Below, piece after piece: positions 1 to 10,555 of a stretch of 64,000 bases of DNA (its first letter is position 1; each line of letters opens with the position of its first letter). Origin of the DNA: Phylloscopus collybita (Eukaryota > Chordata > Aves > Passeriformes > Phylloscopidae); assembly GCA_027886175.1 (NCBI GenBank), contig JAJNNQ010000075.1, positions 36,238,501-36,302,500 on the forward strand, written 5' to 3'. A model generated the notes under the pieces. It searched no databases and had not been told where the DNA came from. It worked only from the letters and a program-made list of their open reading frames with translations. Position numbers and translations under genes: made by a program.

Positions 1-3000
1 CTATTTTTCTTTCATGATGTTTGTAGTGTGAACAATTGATTTGATTTATATTTCTGTCTTATAGTATGGTTATCTGGCTGGGGAAACTTTGCTGCCAGGA
101 AAGGCCACTCTGCTCCTGTGATCTAGAAACCCTGGTAACATCTGGAAATGGTCTGACAGATGTGGAGTCTGACATCATTGATAGAGCACAAATTGTCACA
201 CCTGACCAGGAATGGTCTTGTTGATGTTGGCCCACTCACAGTGCTTGTGTAGGACAGGCTGGGTAATTGTCTGGTTATGGAGGCTGGAAAGGAATCAGCA
301 GGATTAGTGCCACCTCCTGAGAATAAAGGCCCGATTTTCCATCCCCCACATCTGGGAGGCTGAAGAGATTCTCATCTCTGATAGCTTCTAAAGAGAAGGA
401 GGATGTTCAACCATATGGTTGGAAGCAGAACCCAAACACTAGGAATACCATTTTTTTTCCTCAAGCTCCTCTGGTAGTCTCAGATGCTGCCAGAATAATG
501 TTTGCTTTGCTACCTTGGCTACTTTTTAGGCCCTTCCATAAAACATTTCTGTCCGATAATTTTTGGCTTGCTGTCAAAATTTCTCAGAGGATTGGAGATA
601 CTGGCTTTTAAAGGTAGAATTTTTTAAACAAACCTGGTACTCGTGCTGCAAGGAATTTGAGAAAACATAACAAGACTCCTTTCAGGCAAGATTTTCCTGT
701 GCAATTATTCAGTGTTTTGTTGCAAACAGCGTAATTGTTAGAATTTCTCAATAATTGCAGGGATTGTTATACAGGGAGAAGGGTCATAAATTTGCTATAT
801 AATTACTTTGATGCTGAGTTTTATATATTTCAGAAGAAATATATAGGGCTGATTAAGAACAGGTATACAGCTGGTGTGCTTTTAACATATTGTTTTCCAT
901 TCTTCTTTATCCAGTGTAATTACTCTGTTTTGCAGTTCACTAACACTGAAATAGAATAGAGCATAGTGATGTTCTTTCATTGTAAAAGGCAGACAAATAT
1001 TTTTTTTTTAAAGACTTGGATTAATTTTTTTAGAAATCATGGTGGATTTGTCCATATTTTAGGTATTACTCAGGCTGATTTCCAACACAAAAGTCTAATT
1101 TTTTTTGTTGTAATTCAAGATAAATTTATATTAAGGGTTTTAAGACAGACTACCCAAAGAAACAGGGAGAATCTCATGTGTATCTGCTTTGGTTCTTGGT
1201 TCTACTGAAGGCTTCTTTCTTGATTTTGGGCAGATGTCTTAGGGGCTACATGGCCTGCTCTGGAGTGCTTTGCTCAGCTGTTGCAATGCAGATTTAGAAA
1301 ATGCTTGGTTTTGAGCACCTACCATAGGTGCTCAGGTTCTCTGCATGGTAGAGGAGTAAACTGAATAGTGGTTCTGAGGGCCTCAAGGAGATGTCTTGCT
1401 CTTCCCATGATTCTTGAAAAAACCGGGAAACCTCTGAAGTGTGTCTAAGTCCTTCTCACTTGTGTAATCTTTTGATACAAAAATGTTAAGAGAGCACAGA
1501 CAAGAGCATGAACTCAGTGCTGCAAAGTAGATACCTTCAATATTTATGAATCCTGTATTCTGTTTCTCACTGTTAAGGATGTTCATACATTTTATTCAAG
1601 TGTTCTTTAATGCAGAAAGCACAGGCATCTTAGAGTTCAGTACACATCCTCAAGAGAACATGCCCCTTCTTCGACTTAAAATCTCAGTTTTTGTTGATTT
1701 CCCTCTAGCCTTATTCATGGCTGTCTAAGATCCTGTGCATGTAGTACTTGTTTCTGCTGCTCAGGAAGATTCCCAGGTAGTTAAACACTCTTCTCTGCAG
1801 AGGAACTTCCAGATTTCCTATTTCCTGGGAATCTCCTAGATTCATGGGCAAAATCTTGACTTCCTGCTGTAACATTTCAATCTCAATTCAAAGTTGCTGA
1901 CCTGTGTTAAGCAGGCACTGAGCACATGCAACCAGATGAACCCTTCACAGGCACTGTTTCCTACATGGGATCACAGTACATACCATTTCAGACCAGACTA
2001 ACGTGAGCTTGCATCATCTCCAAGGAACTGAATAGAAGCCCAGGGAATCATAGTGAATGAAAACTTTCTGCTTTTGCCTTACATTTAATAGCCAATTTAC
2101 TTATTTTCCAGTTGATTCTTGTTTTTCTTTCCAATTTTGTTACATTTTAGCAGCTTATTTTAAAAGTGTCTAATATATGTTTCTTCTTTTAGCTACAGAA
2201 GCAATGTGTATAAACACTGAACTTCAGACCAAGAGAGTTTTTTCCTTCCAACTGTAGTGTGGTTGCCCAAAATACACTTTTCTAGTTTGTCTTTACCAGA
2301 ACTTTTGCTGAACCACAGATGGAAAATGGTGTCCAGCTGGAGAGGATTTCAGTTTTGCCTCTAATATTAAATCATTTTCTTTTGAATATTGCAGTTAGGG
2401 ACATGGAAACATAACGTTACGGGTAATCCTAGTAGAATTCAGAGTTATTTGTATTTTCAAAGCAAACATAACTTTAAAAGTAGTCCTAGTAGAATTAGAA
2501 CTGTTTTTGGTTCAAACATTCACAGATTATAAAAAAAGAACACAGTGAAAGAGAACTTTATCAGACTGGTTACTCAGCTAATAGCACTTTTTCTGCCTCC
2601 ATGCTGAGGCATGTGTGCATGGCTCAGAGCAGCATTATAGAGACATGCATAAGCCAGCTCTGATTGAGCTATCTCAGGTACCAAAACCAGAATATCCACA
2701 TCAACACAGTACTCTGCCCTGGCTAATTAGCCACGGATAGCCCCAGAGGTTAATTTCTATATTCATGATTAGTATTTAATGGGCCATGAGCACTTTAGTA
2801 AAACTTATTTCTAAACATAATTAATATTGCATGCAGCAACAGCAACAGAGTAATACAATTTACATTAAATACTTCCAGTGTAATTTCTGCTGATTGTATC
2901 TCTTCCCTTCTCTTTAGGGGCTCTGAATGTAGATCATTCCTTAATGCAACTCGGCATAGTTTAAATGAACCGTAATACAGAAAATTCTATTCTGTCTTAA

Positions 3001-4796
3001 TTAATCAGATAGCTTTATCCTATAGTTAAAGAAACTGTAACAAAATTATATGGCTAATAAATATTTCTGTCAGTCATTTCATTTCACCCTGCAGGTACAG
3101 ATTCTTGGATCAAAATAATTATACACAGAATGCTGTAGTCAAAAGGCATAAGATGCAGAAGGTGGTAGAGTATTCTTATACTAGGGATCAAGCTCATCCT
3201 TACTGTGGTACTTTTTCCTAAGAATGTCTCATACTATGGAGTTCCAATAGATTCTCAAATTGTTTGTTCCTTCATAGTAAGTCTTTTTTGTGCATAAGAT
3301 TTGAGAAAAGAGAGAAATTGGCCCAGAAAACATCTTATGATTTTGCTTGTAATTGTTTTGATTGAAAAGTGATGCCAGACAGTGACTGGAAAAGGCAGAG
3401 GGAAATAACTATAATGTCTACAGGCATTTTGTCCATGGCATAAGTTTAGTAGCTTCAGAAATGGATTTAGGCAAGACAAATTGCTCATCTGTCTGTTGTT
3501 TTGTATTTAGCAGCTGTCTAGACATTCAGTGGATATCAGCCTCTGTAATTCCACTGCCTGCCAGGCTCCTGCGATGATCCTCACATACTGAGGGTCTATC
3601 CTGATAAGACTGTCCACTCTTATTTTAAGGAGAGAAGATGTGTAAAAACAGATTAACTTAACCATGTAATTGATATTGCATAGAGCTACAAATTATATTG
3701 AATATGTACATGATAGAAATGCAGAGCTGAAAAGTAGATCAAGACATTCTCTCTAATTTTTGCCCTTGGTTGAAGCAGACTAAATACACTTAAATTATCT
3801 GGTGTTGGGGAATGCATGTTACATGCATGTTACAGAATTCAGATTGGCAGCTTCACACCTCCTCCCCGAAACATTCCCCCACACACTGATCCTTTCCTAT
3901 AGCTGTCCCTGTACTCACAAATCCTTCTCTTCCATAGTCTCTATGAAATATCCGTCTCTGGACTTTTGTCTGTGAGTTTCCCTTTTCTGCAAAATTAAGC
4001 CAGTTTGTAACTCAGATATGATCTGAATCTTGTCGAGGGTACAAAATCTTTTAGCTGAATTTAGCATGCTTGGTCTTGGTCAAAGAGTGCAGCACACAAC
4101 AATACAAGAATAATTTATATATCACCTTCTAATGTGAAAGCACGTTGAGTCACTGCTGCAGTAGACTTTTTATTACCTTCCTTCTCATGGCCAGGAAAGT
4201 GCACACTGTTCCAGAGAGTGCTGCAGTTCACCACTGTGCTGAGAGTGCCCTTGGTGTTGCAGGGTTTGCACATCCCCATATCATGATGCTGGCATTACAT
4301 TACAGCTTCTTTCCAAATCGTAGTCATTATGCTTCACCTATTTGCTCTTGCAAAAAACTAGTTTGCCACCATTGGAAATCTATCTAATTTAAAACTATTT
4401 CAGGCGTGTTTCTGCTGCAGATTTTTTCAAGAGTATCTTCTTTCCTTCAGATTAGTCAAACCTGGAATATGTAACTTAAGTGTTAATAGTGGGTTTAATT
4501 CTGTAGTGTAGCATGCTCTGCCTCAAGAAAGAAGTGTAGAAAAGGACAGACAAGCGAAAAATAAAGCAATTTTTGTTGAAATAATTGTACTTCTGAGACT
4601 TCAAAGTTTGGCTTGTCTGGAGAAAGCACAAAAGTGAATGAGGAAAAGAAAGCACAGACAAGCCAAGAATCCTCGACAAACCTGAGAATCAGTAATGAAA
4701 GAAAATACCATTGCATTGCTAAATAGTATTATGTACACAGGTTTGTAATTTGCATAGATTCATACAGGTATACTTAATTCATTTTCTCTCAAACAG
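1..4796 (+). other. ASPH: ASPH intron, 3' part (upstream exon outside window)
   Basis: AT-rich intronic sequence running from the window edge to the AG acceptor at 4795-4796. I looked for the exon that should precede the one at 4797 (end of the TPR segment, with a GVGYLLIGD-like stretch) and did not find it, so the intron probably begins outside the window. Contents: no recognisable gene and no clear transposon. There is an imperfect 57-base-period duplication at 2409-2496 and a short duplicated GCATGTTACAT at about 3813-3834. The open frames here are short and carry no family resemblance. Confidence 0.75.
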
Positions 4797-4895
4797 GTTC
4801 TAAGTCTGGCTCCAGATGATGGCTTTGCCAAAGTACATTATGGCTTCATCCTGAAGGCAGAAAACAAGATAGCAGAGAGCATACCTTATCTACAG
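4797..4895 (+). CDS. ASPH: ASPH coding exon (end of TPR region)
   Basis: First ASPH exon in the window: 99 bases, 33 codons, phase 0 at both ends, flanked by a CAAACAG acceptor and a GTACTT donor. It encodes VLSLAPDDGFAKVHYGFILK followed by AENKIAESIPYLQ, nearly identical to human ASPH beginning around residue 480. This is the last TPR-like helical repeat before the catalytic domain; the TPR region is known to pack on the oxygenase domain and help bind EGF-domain substrates in the ER lumen. The exon is symmetric, so skipping it would keep frame. Identity rests on protein recall plus exact splice and frame continuity with the six following exons. Confidence 0.95.
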
Positions 4896-5529
4896 GTACT
4901 TTTTCACCCACAGTAAATGTTTTACCAGGAAAAATTAGAATTGGAATGTATAAAAGGTGTCAGACTAGAAGTGTAGTAATTACACATCACTGCTTAAGCT
5001 ATTTGTTTGAGTTATACTGGGGTATCACTGCTTATGAACTGGAACAAACTTGTATATTGAAAACTGTCAATTCTTAAACATCAAGTATTTCTTTTATTAA
5101 TGGTTAACCTGAAGAGCTCTGAGCCTCAAAAATTTTTTTTTTTGAGGTGGGTAGTATGCTGCAAATCTAAGGTTCTTGAAAGATCCAGAGAAGCCTTACG
5201 TATACTTCTGAGTGTTTGGGAAGAAATACTACAAAATGAAACCTTGATCCAGGTTTATAAAATGCTTGTGTATATGTTTATAGGGTCGGGGCAAATATCC
5301 ATCTCTGAATATGCCTCTGTCTTGAAGGGGCTGAGGGGAGAGGGATTTGGAAAACCAGTAGCGTTTCTTCATGACTTTCTACTGATGTATTCATTCAGCT
5401 TAAGTTGCAGGTTAATGTGGTTACATTTTCTACCTAATTTCATAGCCTGTCTCTTGCATAGGATTGACAGGCTATAGCAATCAAATGAACTCTTTTAGAA
5501 GTCCTATTGATGTTTTCTTATACCTTTAG

Positions 5530-5561
<32 letters not shown>

Positions 5562-5563
5562 AG
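4896..5563 (+). other. ASPH: ASPH intron with TTTA microsatellite at the acceptor
   Basis: Short 668-base intron between two ASPH exons. It contains an open frame at 5100-5477 that looks like nothing known and is best read as chance. The 3' end is unusual: the polypyrimidine tract is a run of TTTA units (5531-5562) leading straight into TAG|GAAGG. No transposon is recognised. Confidence 0.85.
5531..5562 (+). repeat. (TTTA)n microsatellite in splice acceptor tract
   Basis: Five successive TTTA units followed by slightly longer T runs (TTTTA, TTTTTA) end at the AG of the ASPH exon starting at 5564. The repeat therefore occupies the place of the polypyrimidine tract. Confidence 0.9.
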
Positions 5564-5653
5564 GAAGGTCTGGAGTCTGGTGACCCTGGCACAGATGATG
5601 GACGTTTCTATTTTCATCTGGGTGATGCATTACAGAGAATGGGAGACAAAGAG
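5564..5653 (+). CDS. ASPH: ASPH coding exon (TPR-oxygenase linker)
   Basis: 90 bases, 30 codons, phase 0-0, acceptor TTTTTAG and donor GTACAT. It encodes EGLESGDPGTDDGRFYFHLG followed by DALQRMGDKE, matching human ASPH at about residues 513-542 with only conservative changes. This is the final helical repeat of the TPR-like region, with the DGRFYFHLGDA segment characteristic of ASPH. In human the next residues begin the AYKWYELG segment, and here the next exon begins exactly there. Confidence 0.95.
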
Positions 5654-8600
5654 GTACATGTTTAACATGTTCTTGCTTTAAAATCTAAATCTCTGAGTGG
5701 CTGCACAATCTAGAAAAGATTTAATGATGGGCTTAATGTTGAAAACAAGAGTAGTCTGATTGCAACAACAATCCAGCACGAGTCTGTGGAAATCAAGATG
5801 ATCAACAGCAAAAAATCTGTTGTAGCCATTACAATACAATCTCTTAGCATTCCCTGCTTTAGATTTAGCTTAAAATGTTTAAGCTGGCATAGGGCAGCTT
5901 GAAGCAAGGGACTAAAGAATTTACGAGAATTTTAAATGTTTCTAGAATCTGTTTTCTGCTTATATCGCTTACAACACAAGTTTTAATGGGAGTTAAAAGA
6001 AGCAGTTATGTGTATATTACTGTGTAGAAGTTCTTGTATAACAGTGTTTTGTAAATCTTCATTTCTTTCCAAGGAAAGAAATACCAATGGGTATGTGGTA
6101 AAAGAGGATCATGAGAGGACTCAATACGGGGGCTGATTTATGAAATCTTTTCAGTAACAAGATTAACAAATCAATCAGGAAAGCAGAAATTTATTCTATG
6201 TATCTGTTGAGTGGCCAACAAAACCAAATATGACAGTGGAAGCCATAAGAGTTTCTATTTTGTTTATTTGAAATCAAATTGTACTTAAAAGCGAAATTTA
6301 AATGACCACTGTGGTCATGATAGGGGAGCAAAGGAACTTTTTTGAAGACTCTGATTAGTCATGAACTTTAATATGACATGAATTTAAAAACAGCAGCAAC
6401 AAAAAGAAGAAAAACAATCCAATTCCTAGGTGAGAAATATGAAAAGTGTAAGCATTAAAAATCAGAGCAGAAATAGCAATGAAAATCTCTGCCTTTTAAT
6501 TACTTAGCTAGTAATGTGTGCAATAGTAATACCTAAAAAACTGTAAAAAATGCTGACGTCTTGAGTACTGTGGCCCAGTCAGTAAGTGGTTCTCCAGTAT
6601 GAACTGTAGGCAGGTGGGCTGTGGTGAAGCCTCTGTATGTGATCTTTCTCAAGCCAAGTTCATCAGGTTAGCTTTTTTTTTAGTAATTAATGGAACTTTT
6701 ATTACAATACCTTATACATACAGTAGATCTAGAACAGTGAAGTGTAATATCTGAATTTTAAGTTAGGCTGCCTTCCCTGTAATATTCTTCTAATGAGATT
6801 TTTTTTGATTGTTAATTTATAAGTGAGAATTAGTTTACCTGACTTTACTTAGAAACACATGCACACACAGACACACACACAGAGTCTGCTTTCACTTCTC
6901 TCAAATCCCTGTGAATTTTCATGGGACATTCTGGGTTGGGTTGCTGAGCCTGGAACATCTTATTGCCATATTTGACTAAAGATACCACACAGATGTAATT
7001 AATGTACATACATCACCTCTAACCCCAGGATATTTATGTGTTAATGTTTATGGAGTTAATGGCCAAGTCTGCTGTAGAAAAAAGTTTAATTAATGACAAA
7101 GGAACTTCTTAGGATAGAGGAGACTTCCAAATTTATCAGTGGAAAATCCATTGTTCAGCTAAATTTTTTTCACTGACCTTGCTAGACTTGCTGAATTTCA
7201 AGATTTAATCAAGGAAACAGATCAATATTTAAGTTACATGTGAAATTGCTATCACTGAAGGTTTGTTGAAGGGAGATATTCATCTATTAGAGTTAAATTA
7301 GGAGTTATGAATGTGGCCTTGGGAGGTGTGAGGGAAACAGTATTGAGTATGCCCTTTCCAAATATAATTTGATAAAATGCCATATTGGCTTAAGAAAAGA
7401 AAAATTAAAACCATGGAAGTTATTGCAAAAGAAAGCACTCTTCATACAGAATGTATAAACTGGGTGCATCTCAAACAATTTCTGTCCTGGAAAAGAGAGC
7501 TACACTGTTGTAGCTGTCCGTGTTCCGCTGCCAAGGACTGTGTGAGAAAAGAAATATTCCTCACAGAGTTATGGGAATGGAAAGGATGAGTGAGTCAGTC
7601 TAACCCTACTCCATCATGGTAGAGGCAACTTTCATAGCATAATTCTTCTAATAAATAAAGATTAACTGTATTATACATTGTAATTATAGCTGATGTATCT
7701 TAAAGAGCAGCAGCATTCATACTCATCACTCAGGGGCTGAATCAAGTAATTCATTCCCCTTATCATTTGGACTAACTCCAGACACTGCAAATGGATGCAG
7801 GCAGTCAGCAGGAACAATCTGTTGATATCTCACTGGTATTACATCTTTGGGGAACAAATGTTTTAAATCCTAATGCTTTCATTTCAGACAGTTAACCAAG
7901 ATAACATCAAATTTTAAAGGTATACTTACTGTATTACCTTTGGGTAATACACAGTATTTTTTTGATCCATGCACAATTTTACTGAGCTTTCCTAGGGAGA
8001 AAAGGAGATGACAGTTTATAGATGATCTGTTATTCTGTTCATCCACACTACTTTTGTGTACTTCAAATAAATACTGCAAGGCAACAGTGTATTGCAGAGT
8101 TTCCCCCATACTTTGGGAGAATTATAAACATCAGAGTAGCACATTTTTTTAAAAACTTGAAGAAAATTTACAGACTCTCAATGAGGACTTTGGCCAGTTT
8201 CTGTTCAAGGCAGGGATTGCTGCCTGCTCCAGTCCCTCTGCTCTGGATTTATTATACTCATATTTCCCTACTTAGCTATTGTGGTTTGGTTTGTTGTTTT
8301 TTTTTGTGTGTTTTTTTTTTTTTTTTTTAGTTTGTGGTGTTTTGGGAGGGGTTATTTGTTTATTTGGGGATTTTTTAAAATTGTGTTGTCTGAAATCTTG
8401 CAGCTGTAGCAGCAATGCTGGACAGGAAGGAGGCAGCTCTGTATAACCTTTTTTGCATATGGTTTGTCAGTACTACAAATGCTGGATCTTTTCTTTCCAA
8501 GCATCTCTTTTTGTTGTTTCTTTGCTTTTTTTTTTGCTGCTATGCAGAGGTAAAACAAATTGTGTAAACAGAAAATAAAGAGAATCAAAGGTCCAGTATT

Positions 8601-9119
8601 AACTTCAGTAGATTTCTGTCATGTGATCAGTTTTGGTGTGGCAAAAAATATTTGAAGAAACTCAAGTACATTTAAGTATTAGGTAATTGACACTTTAGAG
8701 CCACAAAGTCATCATTATTTTCATCATCACAGCATCTCCACTGGCAGCAGAAGACAGTCATCTTTAATTTGTAGGTAGAGGATTGAAACAGAGAAAATGA
8801 AATTGACCAAGATGAGAAGCAATTGGATATTCCAAGTCCAAGGACAGACCATGAGCTACTGGCCCATATTTGATGTGAAGGTTGTGAGAAGATTATCCTG
8901 TTGTGTTAATGTTGGACTGGACTCTCTTGGCCAACTAATCTATTTTGTTATTTGGGTTTTTTGTTCATTTGTGGGGTTTTTTTTTTTCCTTAAAGTATTC
9001 ATTAGTACATTTTATTAAAAGAATAACCCAAACATCCCAAAGAGACAGTCTGCTACCTTGCCAGGAGGTGTTACTTTTTTCCTGCAGGAGCTTGGCTGAT
9101 ATGAATTTGGTTGTTTTAG
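5654..9119 (+). other. ASPH: ASPH intron
   Basis: 3.5 kb intron, AT-rich. Contents: a short CA-rich microsatellite at about 6855-6883, G/T-only low-complexity tracts on the + strand at about 8281-8371 and 8940-8992, and nothing else I can name. A segment near 8850-8940 faintly recalls a CR1 3' end, but the match is too weak to call. Confidence 0.8.
8281..8371 (+). repeat. G/T-rich low-complexity tract
   Basis: The + strand is almost entirely G and T across this span, including an uninterrupted run of 18 T. It is one of several such tracts in the window, most of them intronic. It looks like an old expanded poly-T or GGTTT-type simple repeat rather than a gene. Confidence 0.7.
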
Positions 9120-9257
9120 GCATACAAGTGGTATGAACTGGGATACCAAAGAGGTCACTTTGCATCAGTTTGGCAGCGCTCCCTCTACAATGTCAAGGGA
9201 CTGAAAGCTCAGCCTTGGTGGACAGCAAGGGAAACTGGATATACAGAACTGGTGAAG
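9120..9257 (+). CDS. ASPH: ASPH coding exon (start of oxygenase domain)
   Basis: 138 bases, 46 codons, phase 0-0, acceptor TTTTAG and donor GTAAGG. It encodes AYKWYELGYQRGHFASVWQR and then SLYNVKGLKAQPWWTARETG and YTELVK. This matches human ASPH residues about 543-588, which enter the aspartyl/asparaginyl beta-hydroxylase domain; the WWT and Y residues are conserved across the family. It is the third consecutive symmetric exon, and joins without frame change to both neighbours. Confidence 0.96.
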
Positions 9258-10504
9258 GTAAGGCTGCATTATACTTTTATTTTTATTAAAATTACAGCTA
9301 TAATTTCAGTTATTAAACAGAGAAAATGCCAGTCAATAAGGTCAGACTCGCTACTGACTACTGAAGGTCATTCACTACTGACTGCAAATTCCAGACACTA
9401 CTGTCAGACTAAGCACAAGACTTAAGTAAGAAATTATAAAATAAGCTTAGAGATTTTCAAATTTGAGAATGGGGGCCGGATGGCTGAAATTATTACTAAA
9501 TACAAAATTTGCATGGTAGACAAATGTAACATCTCAAGTGGAAAATGACAGCACAATTTGGTAATGTCTGGAACACCCATTGTGAATTTTTAATTAGTCA
9601 GGAAAGGCTGTGCTTTTGAGCCCTTGTGTAATATTTAGTGACTTTGGAAGCTTTTAATTGCACAAGAGAAATGTGTAGATTCCCAGTAATGGATTTAACA
9701 AAAGATAATAATGCAGAATTTAAATTCTTTTGAAGGTTTTTTATTTGTTTAATGCAAGGCAAGTAATGTGGTTATTGTTTATAATAATAGCTTTTATTTC
9801 CAAAATTGCATTGTTTTTATTAATTTATTATGATTCTAATAATAATACTAAAAAATTTTAAAAAATTAAGAAAAGCCTTTTCTTCCTGTATGTTTCAATT
9901 ATTGGTGTGTGGTTTAGAGAAACCATTATGGGTAAATAATTTAAATCCAAAAAAGTATATTTGTAAGGGACAAATTCCTTCAGAGTGGTTGTTCCTTTAT
10001 ACTTAGTTACATAGCATGTTTAACAAAACACTATGGAAGAATGGTTATTTTAAAAAAAAAAGTAAGATTAAAAAGGAAGATTGCTCTTTGTTATGGTTTT
10101 GACAGCAACAAAAATAAGGCTAGAAGTTTAGATTAAAGTGTGATTCTCCAGTGTAATCTCAGCCACACCAAAAGACAGTAAGCTTTATGGACTAGCACAT
10201 GAAATGAACTAGTTTTTGAGGTAAGTGTGGGAATCAATGCTTCTTGCCATAAAAGATATGGAGAAACTGGGAAATTCTTAATATGTTTCTGTCAAACAAA
10301 AAGGAAATATACATCCTCTTGGTTTGGTGCCAGGTGCTGGGGTGTTTTGCTGTTCCTTAGAAATAAAACTTCCGAATTCCTATGTCACAGAAGGTAACAA
10401 TCCATTCACCCTTGGCATGAGTCAGCTTTGAAGGGTGAAAGAATTCAGTTGAAGCTATAAAATGGCCAGAGCTTCATCTTGAAGGTTTGTTTTGGTTTGG
10501 TTGT

Positions 10505-10506
<2 letters not shown>

Positions 10507-10555
<49 letters not shown>
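10507..10555 (+). repeat. Poly(T) run of 49
   Basis: Uninterrupted T homopolymer, preceded by GGTTTGGTTG-type G/T sequence. On the transcript strand of ASPH it is a poly(U) stretch. It could be the poly(A) remnant of a minus-strand retrocopy, but the flank on the left is simple sequence and no retrocopy body is visible. Confidence 0.95.

Noticed and set aside
1..4796. Search for the ASPH exon preceding the one at 4797
   Set aside because: No stretch translating to the expected GVGYLLIGD-like segment with splice sites was seen; the exon is presumably outside the window.
5100..5477. 125-codon + strand open frame between ASPH exons
   Set aside because: No family resemblance and located in a short intron; chance frame.
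8850..8940. Possible CR1 3' end near GGACTGGACTCTCTTGGCC
   Set aside because: Only one short word resembles the family; no tail or other landmarks.
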